Source of the DNA: Liriodendron chinense
Taxonomy: Eukaryota > Streptophyta > Magnoliopsida > Magnoliales > Magnoliaceae
Direction of reading: 5' to 3'
DNA length: 64,000 nt
Assembly: GCA_003013855.2 (NCBI GenBank)
Contig: ML058433.1
Coordinates: 6,137,966-6,201,965 of the forward strand
This document shows, one piece after another, positions 23,011 through 32,381 of this stretch (position 1 is its first letter; every line of letters starts with the position of its first letter). The position numbers were made by a program, and so were the translations under genes. The notes below the pieces were generated by a model that saw nothing but the letters and a program-made list of their open reading frames with translations, ran no database searches and was not told the origin of the DNA.

Positions 23011-23060
23011 CTTGTCGTAACCCACAACAAGCTCTAGAGCTTTACGTGGTCCACGACAAG
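23011..23060 (-). repeat. Palindrome pair 4 (29-bp spacing)
   Basis: CTTGTCGTAA..CACAACAAG starts at 23011 and CTTTACGTGG..CACGACAAG at 23040; starts are 29 bp apart. In LTR B. Confidence 0.8.
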
Positions 23061-23264
23061 CACTTCCTCGACGAACTTCAACTCTTCGATCTTTAATCTT
23101 CATTCCGACAACATCTCCCTCTTGTTCTTCTTTGATCCTCGGGGTCCACACATTGTGTGTTTAACCCAAGGAGAAGGAGGAACTCAAGGTCCGCCCCATA
23201 CCTCTGGAGTCTTCAAAAGAAGCTCTGGAACTCTGTTCTTCGGAAGCAAGTACCAAATGAAGAC

Positions 23265-23266
<2 letters not shown>

Positions 23267-23306
<40 letters not shown>

Positions 23307-23317
23307 GTTTATTTATA
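23267..23317 (-). promoter_or_regulatory. LTR TATA box with C38 tract (G on plus strand)
   Basis: Thirty-eight G residues at 23267-23304, then a short spacer and TATTTATA (23310-23317). On the LTR's own strand this is TATAAATA, AACAA and a C38 run followed by GGG. Confidence 0.65.
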
Positions 23318-23364
23318 GGCAAATAGAATGATTTTCGCATAAAGCACCAGGCATCCAACATAAG

Positions 23365-23414
23365 CTTTATGCGACCCGCGACAAGATCTATAGCTTGCCA
23401 CGGTCCGCGGCAAG
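23365..23414 (-). repeat. Palindrome pair 5 (29-bp spacing)
   Basis: CTTTATGCG..CGCGACAAG at 23365 and CTTGCCACGG..CGCGGCAAG at 23394; 29 bp apart. Confidence 0.85.
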
Positions 23415-23533
23415 CGCCTGTCTTCCTTCATCTTTCTTCTATTCCTTTCTCATTTCTTCTCTAATCTTCTTTTATTCTTTCTTTCTTTGTTTGTTCATTT
23501 TTCATGCCTCAACAAATGCCCCCTTTCGATCAA

Positions 23534-23587
23534 TTTTGTAGAAAATTTTGAGTTTTTTACTCAAGATTTGATCGAAATACGCAAAAA
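23534..23587 (-). other. Hairpin abutting the polypurine tract, copy B
   Basis: Perfect arms TTTCGATCAA (23534-23543) and TTGATCGAAA (23578-23587) with a 34-nt loop that itself holds TTGAGT..ACTCAA. Next to it is minus-strand GGGGGCATT and then the LTR start. Relative to copy A three of the ten base pairs are changed on both sides. Confidence 0.8.
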
Positions 23588-23709
23588 CCAATCCAAACTA
23601 AGCTTACCACGGTTCGCGGCAAGTGCGTCGTGCAGCTTATATATTCAACGCCTTCCTCTACTTCTTCATTTTCCCTTTCTGTAGCGAAGCTCTGTCATTC
23701 TGGATTGTA

Positions 23710-23730
23710 CTTTACGCGACCCATGGTAAG
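23710..23730 (-). repeat. Palindrome pair 9, left member
   Basis: CTTTACGCG..CATGGTAAG. Its partner is at 27218-27238 beyond solo LTR K. Subtracting K (3474 bp) and one 5-bp target copy returns the starts to exactly 29 bp. Confidence 0.8.
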
Positions 23731-26700
23731 CATGTAACACCCCAACCTTGGATATCCGAATTCTATCAATTCGGGTATCGAGTTTGAGGTATTAGCTATC
23801 ATATTGTGCTAAAATTAAACCGTAACACATTCACCCACTAAAATAAAAATTTACTCATCATCATAGCATATAACTAATTATTAATTGTCTCAAAGTATCA
23901 AATGGCCCTAAGGCTTATGTCTGAACTAAATCACTCAAAACATAAATAACTTCATAGATATAAAGACTAAATTCTCTTATTTCCTTCTGCCTCCTCCACC
24001 AGTTATTCTGTTGAAGTCATCTTCATAGAGACGCCTCCACTATGTCTTTTCCTGGATGGTTTCCCTATACAACATCGTGAGCTAGAAGCCCAATAAGTAA
24101 TAATAATTTGCATGATTCAATACATATCATGTTTACCAAAATAACAATAAAATATGCCATCTATCATATAAACAACTCCATACTCAGGAATCACCAGGGC
24201 CATGGCTGCGCACAGCTTCCGGCCTGCCAACACCCATTCAACGATGAGTAGTCTATTCTAGAGCTGACTATACTCCTTCTCCAGCCCTGAGCCGCAGCCT
24301 TGGGAGGAGGCCCTATTGGTACTCACTCGGGTTCCGGTTGGGAACTCTGCCCGAGAATTTAAGGAATTTCTATCCCCGAGTTGTCTGGTGTTCAACTTCA
24401 ACATCACATTTCGATAATGACATATATCAAATAAGTAGTTTATATCATAAGATTCATGAATGCATAATGGATGCATGCTGGAAATACCATCCTGGTGTAG
24501 TGTTACTTACTCAAAAGCTTTATTCTGCTTGAGCTCCTTGGATACAATCCTCTGTAACTAGTTGACGGGTTCTCGGTTTTCATTCTCGTTGGGTTCCCTT
24601 TTAAATGTTATGCGAATATGGTTACTTTCATACTTAATTTCATGATATAATCAATTATTATCCGTTAATACACAATTATGACCGTTGATTTGACAATTAG
24701 ATCATCAAGCTAACGATCCACACCTTTGGTTTAGTCATATTTCACATTTAGTTCATGATCTACCAATCTTAACCGTTCATTTTGGCTTTATTTTCATATA
24801 AACCCGGGATCCTTTCGATCCGACCGTTAAACTTTAATTAGAATAGTTCATTTAAGATATGGTCGGTTGGATCTAGGTTCCTATATATACTTAATATTTC
24901 ATTTTAATCAATTCGCCACTTGATGGACGGTTATGACTAGTTGAATTACTAATCCAAGGGTTAAGACACATTTTATATGGTTTAGATGGAATTGATTCAT
25001 GATCTGATAATCAAGATCAATATCAGATCATATTGGTTTTAAGATGGTCCATTTGCGACCTCAAGTGAATAATCGGGTCCATTCACTAGTCAGATCTTAC
25101 TAATATCTCAAGAATCATGGGTTTAAATCATGATTTAAGTGGGTATATGGTCAAGATCAACCGTTATAACAATTATGTGTTAAGATCCATCCGATCCGAC
25201 CGTTCATTTCCTTATTTTTCACAATTTTAGTCCAACGACCCTAGTTGATCCTTGATCAGATGATCCGATCTACATCTAGGTTGGGTGGATCTTATTATTC
25301 CCAAATTCAATTTATTAATTGGTTTATTAGACTCTTGATCAACGGTTGGATTGGACCTGATCATTGATTTAACAATCCATATCATCATTTTTATCTTTTA
25401 TTTAAACTTTAGTGGTTTAAATCTAAGATTAGATTAGGGATCTTGATTAACAAGCGAAGATAAAGATTTATAAGACTTTCGATGAAGATCTATACTTTGT
25501 TGAATAAGATCCATCGTTCATTCGAATAAATGCAGTGGGGCCCACTTAAGGATGCCTTTAATGTTGGTGGGGCCCACCACTATATTACTTGTCAATGATG
25601 GATCTTTCATCTAAAACTTATTTGTCATGTTTCTAATGACAAGATCTTAAGGTGGGGCCCTTTTTAGAGAGATGTTAGTTTTTTTTTTTTTTTATATATA
25701 TATATAAGCCCGCCATAAGTCTAATGCTAAGATCTCTAAACTAATTGATTCATTTATATTGTTAAACATGATAACAACAAATAAAGTAAATAAAAATTCA
25801 AATCTAAAAAAAAAAAACCGACATGTACAAAACCTTATAAAAGAGTGAGGCCCATTCTTGCCATTCATTATGTCCGCATAAGGGGCCCATGCGTTTGCCC
25901 ACGTGAGGCAGCGTGTGGGGTACCATGTGGGGCCCACTCATGCTAGCTAATGGTCAACTCATGGTTCATCTTAGTTTTATACTTTGTGGGGACCACTTGG
26001 ATTTGATAAAAAATATCTAAGAGATATAGTCTTAGAGTACTCACTTGATAAATGGTTTGGATCAGAAGATAAGCTCACAGAACTCTCTCTCTCTCTCTCT
26101 GTTTAAAGTGTAAGTGTTTACAAGAAGAGACTTGGCATTGCTTTATATAGATGAAACAAAGTCTTCTTACATTAAACACATGCATGAAAAAAACATATTA
26201 AACACATGTAAATGCATGCACTCTCTTGAAGTAATGGGAAGAGATTTAAGGAAAAAGGTTACGAGAGGGATTTTAAGAAAAAATCTTATTTAAGAGTATA
26301 GCTCAGAGTACGTACACGTGCCACTCTTAAAGTGGGTCCCACATAGGTGGTCATCATCATCTAAAACATTTATCTGCTCCTTAAAAGTGAGCACATCCTA
26401 TTAAAATTTGTTTCACTCTCAAAAGATACTGGGAACGAGATATGATGTATTACCGTTCATAGCCATGAGGGCACACCTATCAAAGGTACTCTCTCAACAT
26501 CATGGGTGGGAGTATATACATGTTTGTGTGTGTGCCAACCTTGTATGTTACACATGGTTATGAAATATTAAATTCTAACCACACAGAATCATAGACCATG
26601 ATATACATGTACATGAAAAAATAGTGGCAATGTTCAACTATGTATGATAGGTGAGGTAATGGGTGGTCATGATGATGCAATATACACATGCACATGATTA

Positions 26701-27211
26701 GAAAGATCTAAGTATATATATGATATGATCAAATCAGATAGCATGATGGGTCTACTTAAGATGAATCATATGAAAGTAATTTTACATAAATCAGATTACT
26801 AGATTGGTTAATATCTTCGATAAATTATGGCCATCCATATATCCGGCCTCACGTCTCAAGTTCTATTTAGGAAAAATTATCATACTTATACCATTTTGAG
26901 CGTTATAATACGATTTACAAGATGATCAGCACACATTGGATGGATCATTCTCTAAGATAGAAAATTTAGAGGATTTAAGTCATCCTTCCATCGATCGGAC
27001 CATTTATAGCACTAGAATTGACAATCCGACTGTAGGTTTATGTTTTATATGACATGGATGTACGATCCATGGTTTAGATCAGTATTTCATAAAACAAATT
27101 GATCTATATTTATGTTCAAGTGTCATATGATCCACTCAATGGTCAGATTTTATCTTAATTTTCTAAAAAAAATTTTATACACCTAAAATTTATTCTGTAT
27201 ATTACAAAGCA
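23728..27211 (-). mobile_element. Solo LTR K (23733-27206) with TSD AAGCA
   Basis: A 3474-bp unit starting TGTAACACCCCAACC and ending GTATATTACA (TGTAA..TTACA ends), flanked by AAGCA at 23728-23732 and 27207-27211. It has no coding sequence. The terminus resembles the large LTRs of Tekay/Del chromoviruses; by comparison with element F the likely orientation is minus. It contains a CT microsatellite near 26082 and a T run before (AT)n near 25680. It interrupts the region between LTR B and the PMD gene. Confidence 0.85.
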
Positions 27212-27217
27212 TTCTAG

Positions 27218-27238
27218 CTTTATGCGGACCACAGTAAG
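27218..27238 (-). repeat. Palindrome pair 9, right member
   Basis: CTTTATGCGG..CACAGTAAG, separated from its partner at 23710 by the insertion of K. Confidence 0.8.
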
Positions 27239-27472
27239 CACCCTTCAGGGTTGCAGTTTTTCTAATTCTCGAAATTCTGCTGAATTTTTTCTAAGTATGT
27301 AACCTCTTCTTCAAGGTATATGTAACTTCCTTTTTTTTTACTCATCATTTGTATAAACTTAATCCTTTTCCCACCCTTCAGAAATTTATGAATCTTCCAA
27401 CTTATCTTGCTCTCCAAAGTTTTTGGAACTTCTGCATTTTCTTAACTCTTGGTAATTTTATGTATACGGGCC

Positions 27473-29960
27473 ATGCCTTCAAAAAGGAAAGCTCCAGGGG
27501 CTAGCTCCTCATCTCAACGTTCACAAAGCAAAACTCCTCCAACACCACCTTCCAAGCGCACTAGAAGTCAAACTTCTCCTGCCCTAACTTCCTTCAAGGG
27601 AAACAAGGAGTCGTACTGCTGCCAGTCTTATTCCTACAGAACCAATCTAACCTCAACCCTCTGCACCGAGTTGACTGTCCTCCGCTCAGGGGAACACAAT
27701 CCGCTTGGGAGTCTTGTTTACGGACAACAGATGGGATTCAGACTGATGAAGTAGAGTCCCCTGCTCACGAAGTCACTCCCCCACCTTCTCGTCTTCAGAA
27801 GAAAAGGAGAAAAAGAAAGAATGAACAATTGCAAGAGAAGATTGCTAAGCACAAACAACCACACTAACAAAATACTTAGATTATCATCCGATCTGCAGAT
27901 CAACAGAATGTCCGATTCCACAACCCTTATAAGGATGAACTGACTATGATGGCCTTATCATTATACCACAACCAATCAATGTTGTATCTATAATCGAACG
28001 ACGTATCTTCCCGCATCCTTATGATTTCTGATTTGGTATACAAAGAACCACAAATCTTGTCAGGCTGGTTCGTAAGAAATGGCTCACGTCAACAAGTGGG
28101 CAGCGTGACACTGATGAGGTTCTTGATGCCAAGCTACAACCCACATGCTATCTACTCAATAAGATATTATGAGACACTGCAGTAGAGGTTCAATGCTATA
28201 CCACTTGATGAAGGAACAATTTGGGGTACACAAGAATTTCGTCCCTGAGGATTTCTCATTAAAAGAGATCATTATGACAATTGGGCCACTGCTATTTTAA
28301 AGAAGCATCGCAAACGTTTGATTGACTTGGGCCTTTATGCCGTAATTGAAGCTACTTTCAGTTATTTCAATCGAGACAACACCATCTTCAAAGGCTTCTT
28401 GAGCTTCTGGTGTCCGACTACAAATTCTTTTCATTTTCCTATGGGCAAAGTGAGTATAATATTGTGGGATCTGTATAGGATGGTTGGGATCCCAATCACA
28501 GAGGCTTATTATGATGAATTTGTTCCCACGAACAAAGAATTTGCATATTACCACCCGGTCACTCGAGAGCCTTCCATTTCTAATACCACCATTGAGCTTT
28601 TTGAAGAATTTGTCAGATTTAAGAATCCTGGTAGAATACTATTCACTGAATGGATGGGCCACTTTACCCGAGAGTTGAAGTATATTTTCTTCACCTCACT
28701 GATCCTTTCTTCATCTTTACTTTTTTTTTTTTTTTCATGCATTATTTTTCAGGTTTCCTAAGAACGATGATGCCAACTTGGTGCAAGCTAGAAGTCAAAT
28801 TCGGAATCCTAAGAAATTCTCAGAAACTTGTGAACTGGGCGGATTTCTCGCTTTGTGGCTAAATATCGCAATACTCCCAAGTTCTAAATGTGCGGACAGA
28901 ATTCGGGCTTCTAGTCTAGTCATTGCAGGAGCTATGGCTGAAGGTAAGAAATATTCATTGGCTCCACCAATACTCTACTCATTATACCGTGCTTGCCACT
29001 CATTGCAAATCTCCGACCATAGGAGTATCTTTTGATTTTCCCTGTTAGGAGTGTACTTCCCCTAAGTATATGATGTTATCTCGAGCACCTTCCCATGTGG
29101 TTCTTTCAACAACGTAAGATGATCAAACCGACTTATCCGTGGGTAATGGATAAGATCAAGTCTACACAAGCTTTCCTCTTTAATCATTTTCCATTCTCTT
29201 CCGGCCCCAACGACAAAGATGCTGTGTATGACAGGTCCCTATCTCGTACAAAAGAAAGTTTCCTTATCACCATTCGATCTAGCACATTGCCTTTAACGGG
29301 AGAGTACTGAATTTTGGAGAGAATCGTACTATTCGAGCAAATTTGCTTGTCAGTTTGGTTTTGATCAAACCATGCTTGTATCCTTCAAACCAGTTACAAG
29401 GCCTATGAGAAGTTATGGTGTGGGCCATACAATTGGGTGTTCATTTGGAAGCAACTCTTGACCGTCAATACCCAAGCTCATTTTGTCATCCCTGGCTTCA
29501 AGCGCAGCGTTCACAGTTTATATGCATGGATGAGATGGTAGGCTCATCAGTATCATCTGGTTCGTAACAACCATCCTGTCGACCATCCTATTTGGGTCCC
29601 TTTGCCGCAAGTCCCAGATAATTTGAAGGTTGGTCATATCGAATATTTAAGGGAAGCGGACAGAGCTCCTTCAATGGGAAGATATTGTTTCCATATTTCT
29701 TGTGATGAGCCAATAAAAGAAATCAAGTCATTTGGCACATTAGAAGGATGGGTAGCTGATGGTACAATTGTTGATGCCCAGTCGGCTCAAAAGAAGAAGC
29801 AAAAGGAAAAGTCTTTCGTTGCCAGTACCTCTACCTATGTACTAAGGAATCCTCCTTCAGGGGACCTTCCTTCGCCAATTCTCTTATTTCGAAAATGCGT
29901 GTCCAATCGAAATCTCCTATCACTCCTCCGGACCACACAAGGCATTCAGAAGTACCAGAT
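27473..29960 (+). pseudogene. Plant mobile domain (PMD) gene, antisense ORF of family R, copy B
   Basis: ATG at 27473 (MPSKRKAPGASSSS); the Ser/Pro-rich N-terminus and basic KKRRKRKNEQLQ patch parallel copy A. The PMD core (PF10536) follows: GTIWGTQEFRP, LYAVIEATFSYFNRD, FHFPMGKVSIILWDLYR, YYDEFVPTNKEF, then after the intron (28680-28752) CELGGFLALWLNIAILPSSK and GAMAEGKKYSLAP. The distal module NWVFIWKQLL and HQYHLVRNNHPVDHPIW ends near 29960. Frameshifts (about 27600-27750) and stops (for example near 27867, 28172 and 28248) make it non-functional. It is more complete than copy A in the middle of the domain. The LTR it is linked to (22228-23524) runs the other way, so the gene is antisense to its element. 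It runs directly into another family R LTR at 29992. Confidence 0.8.
28680..28752 (+). other. Intron in PMD gene, copy B
   Basis: Donor GTATAT, a long T tract, acceptor TTTTTCAG, 73 bp. Splicing joins HFTRELK to FPKNDDAN in phase, at the same codon position as the copy A intron. Confidence 0.75.
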
Positions 29961-30688
29961 ACTCCATGTGGCAATTTCCCATTCGAAGGTCGTTTTACAC
30001 AATAAAATTGCCTTTGTTTATATCGGGGAAGCAAGAGTCGTATTCCAATATTAGACAAAAGGGACAGAAAAGTATTCATCACTTTATTTTTATTCATTTA
30101 CTGAGTTCTTCGTACATTCCATATTTAAATTATCTCTTTATTCTAGAATAAATCGTATATTATACAGAATGAAACATATTTAGAAAGTAATTTCGGCAGA
30201 GCTTCGCCCTATTCTTCTTTCATCCTGTCCAGATGACAGGGAGATGGTGGAATGATCATCCAAGCCAAGATGGTCCTTCTGCTTATGATTGAGGTGAGTT
30301 AACCAGACTAGGCTTCGTTCCTTTGTAATCTTCATAGAACTCCATGATATTCTAAAGTGATAGTCTCACCCAACACATCTACCGGTTCTAAGGATTGCAC
30401 CAAGTGCGCTAAACCTAAAGGGAGAGAGAAGGACCTTCTGCTCCATACTGACATCATCTATCAAGACTTACACTTATGGGGATTGTACATAGTACGCTCA
30501 ACCCGAAGGGAGAATGATAAGTCTTCTGAGTACAAAGAAACAAACTCTCCAGTCTGGATTGCTCTCTTTGTATCGTCCATCTTTGACACAATCTCACCTT
30601 CAATTTCTTTCACGATCAAAAGGGAAACGGAGGCTAAAAACACCCCGACATCCTTTATGAAAGGAGAGAACAAGTGCCTTCAGGGCAG

Positions 30689-30738
30689 CTTTACGCAGGT
30701 CACGGCAAGTTCATAAGCTTGTCACAGGTCGCGTAAAG
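30689..30738 (-). repeat. Palindrome pair 6 (29-bp spacing)
   Basis: CTTTACGCAG..CACGGCAAG at 30689 and CTTGTCACAG..CGCGTAAAG at 30718. Confidence 0.8.
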
Positions 30739-30929
30739 CACCCATAGGCAGACTTTACTTCTTCGATCTTCCTTCTTCATTCTGGCAGCATCTTCCTCTC
30801 ATTCCTCTTCGATCCTCGAGGTCCGCACATTGTGCATTCAACCCAAGGAGAAGGAAAAACTCGAGGTCCGCCCCATACTTCTGAAGTCTTCTAGAGCTCT
30901 GAACTTTGGAAGCAAGTACCAAATGAGGA

Positions 30930-30949
30930 CCCCTGAAGGGGTATTTATA
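30930..30949 (-). promoter_or_regulatory. LTR TATA box with CCCC/GGGG hairpin
   Basis: On the LTR strand TATAAATA is followed at once by CCCC-TTCA-GGGG. This is probably the unexpanded form of the homopolymer position in LTRs A, B and D. Confidence 0.65.
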
Positions 30950-30996
30950 GGCAAAAGCGGTGGAATTTGCAGAAAGAATCATTCATCAAATAAACA

Positions 30997-31046
30997 CTTT
31001 ATGCGACCTGCAGCAAGATCAACTACTTGTCGCGGTCCGCGATAAG
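30997..31046 (-). repeat. Palindrome pair 7 (29-bp spacing)
   Basis: CTTTATGCG..TGCAGCAAG at 30997 and CTTGTCGCGG..CGCGATAAG at 31026. Confidence 0.85.
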
Positions 31047-31155
31047 TGCATGTTTCCTGCATTGATTCTTTAATTTCATCTCTGTTCCTTCCAAAACTTC
31101 TTGATTCTTCTTCCTTTCTTTGTTTCTTTATTTTCATACCTCAACGGATGTCCCT

Positions 31156-31206
31156 TTTCGATCAATTTTGTAAAAACCTTTGAGTTTTTTCAAAACTTGA
31201 TCGAAA
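31156..31206 (-). other. Hairpin abutting the polypurine tract, copy C2
   Basis: Arms TTTCGATCAA (31156-31165) and TTGATCGAAA (31197-31206), loop 31 nt. The loop sequence differs from copy B while the arms are identical. A single palindrome (CTTGTCGTGG..CGCGGCAAG, 31232-31252) follows at the same 26-bp distance as in copy B. Confidence 0.8.
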
Positions 31207-31285
31207 TATGCAGAAACCAATCCAAACTGAGCTTGTCGTGGGTCGCGGCAAGCATCTTATGCAACTTATAAATTCAACGTCACCC

Positions 31286-32164
31286 TATTGAGGCATAAAA
31301 TAAGGAGGAAAAGGGAAGAAAGGAAGTTTGGAAAGAAAAGAAATAAAGAAGAAAAGTTAAAGAAAATACATTTGACAGACCTTTCCTGCGGGTCGCGTAA
31401 AAGGTGTCCCGTGAATGGTTTTCCCACGAGATTTGCTCCAGAATCCTACAAATACGCCCTTGGGGTCCTCATTTGTGCATTGACTTCCGAAGTTTAAGTT
31501 GCAAAACTCCTTCAGAAGACTCCAGAGGTATGGAAAGTGGCCTTGTGCATCTCCTTTTTCTCGGGTTGAACACACAGGTTGCGGACCCCGAGAATTGAAG
31601 AATAATGAGGAAACTCTGCCGAAATAAAGATTAAAGGGTGAAAGATGAAGATCACGCAGAATATAGTGTTTACGTGACCCACGTAAACACTATAGCTTTT
31701 ACGCGGGTCGCATAAAAGGTCTTTGAAAGAAATTTCAATATAAAGTTCAGATCTTTTGTGAAGACGTCGGGAGCATGTCTTTATGATTTTGCTCCCGCTT
31801 ACCTTTCAAAAGCCAAGACTCTTGAAGATTTAAGATGGATCAAAGCAATGGAACAAAGAGGAGAATGAGAGCAGCTCTAATCTGACTCTCCTAAACCCAT
31901 TCTTCTATCATTTTGACAGAACGAAAGAAGAAAGAAGTGGCGAAAGCTCTGCCGGAATCAATAAGTAAAGATGAACTTACATTGTATTTATATTTGAAAT
32001 ATTCTATTCTAGAATCAAGGGATGTATTAATGGAATGTAAAAGAGCCCAATTACAATAAATAAAACGAATGGAATGATGAATGTCTCTCATTTTGTCTTA
32101 TTGAATGTTAGAATATTATTCTTATTTCCCCTATCTATACAAAGGCAATTTTGTTGTGTAAACA
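31286..32164 (+). mobile_element. Family R 5' LTR, copy C
   Basis: Starts TATTGAGGCATAAAAT and ends TTGTTGTGTAAACA, 879 bp, followed by a PBS-like site, so it is a 5' LTR in plus orientation. It matches LTR A in the U5 half (GACGTCGGGAGCATG, AAGCCAAGACTCTTGAAG). TATA equivalent TACAAATA at 31447-31454. It sits U3-to-U3 against the opposite-facing element C2. Confidence 0.85.
31666..31718 (+). repeat. Palindrome pair 8 (29-bp spacing)
   Basis: GTGTTTACGTG/CACGTAAACAC is a perfect 11-bp-arm palindrome (31666-31690); its partner CTTTTACGCG..CGCATAAAAG is at 31696-31718. TAC steps at 31671 and 31700. Confidence 0.85.
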
Positions 32165-32167
32165 AAA

Positions 32168-32185
32168 TGGTGACTCTGCTGGGGA
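32168..32185 (+). other. Primer binding site of family R copy C
   Basis: TGGTGACTCTGCTGGGGA, three bases after the LTR end. The corresponding site after LTR D is TAGCGACTCAACTGGGGA. I did not assign the tRNA. Confidence 0.7.
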
Positions 32186-32381
32186 AACATAAGAGTATTA
32201 TTCTAATATAATTAGACAAAAAAAAGACATGCATCTTGATAAGGCGCTTCTAAGCGCCAAAATGACGACTCTCAACAGGAACATTCCACCCTTTATCTCT
32301 AGAATAGGATATCGGATAACTCAACGAAAACTAATTTGTAACCCTTTTAATTGCAGGTAGATCGCTCAAAAAGACTTTCGA

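Larger units (their letters stand above)
22228..23524 (-). mobile_element. Family R 3' LTR, copy B
   Basis: On the plus strand it starts TGTTTACACAACAAAATTGC and ends ATGCCTCAACA; read on the minus strand it is TGTTGAGGCATGAAAA...GTGTAAACA, 1297 bp with intact TG..CA ends. A polypurine stretch (minus-strand GGGGGCATT, 23525-23533) lies directly outside its U3 start, so it is a 3' LTR whose element body extends to the right. It contains two palindrome pairs, a TATA box, a G/C homopolymer and internal GTACGCTCAACCC-type repeats near 22730 and 22805. Confidence 0.85.
29992..31146 (-). mobile_element. Family R 3' LTR, copy C2
   Basis: Homologous to LTR B over its length (1155 bp). On its own strand it runs CGTTGAGGTATGAAAA...TTGTGTAAAA; both ends carry substitutions. 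A purine stretch and hairpin lie outside its U3 end on the right, so the element body extended right; it is now cut off at 31285 by the next LTR. Contains palindrome pairs 6 and 7, and TATTTATA preceded by CCCCTGAAGGGG (30930-30949). Confidence 0.8.

Noticed and set aside
23122..23361. Poly-Gly and poly-Pro ORFs over the G38 tract
   Set aside because: Homopolymer translation without coding context.
22228..31146. One complete element bounded by LTRs at 22228-23524 and 29992-31146
   Set aside because: The right LTR has no PBS on its inner side and carries the polypurine tract and hairpin on its outer side, so both are 3' LTRs of different copies.
7112..31718. CRISPR-like array (short palindromic repeats with 8-bp gaps)
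   Set aside because: Repeats occur only in pairs, spacers are too short and non-unique, and the context is a plant LTR retroelement.
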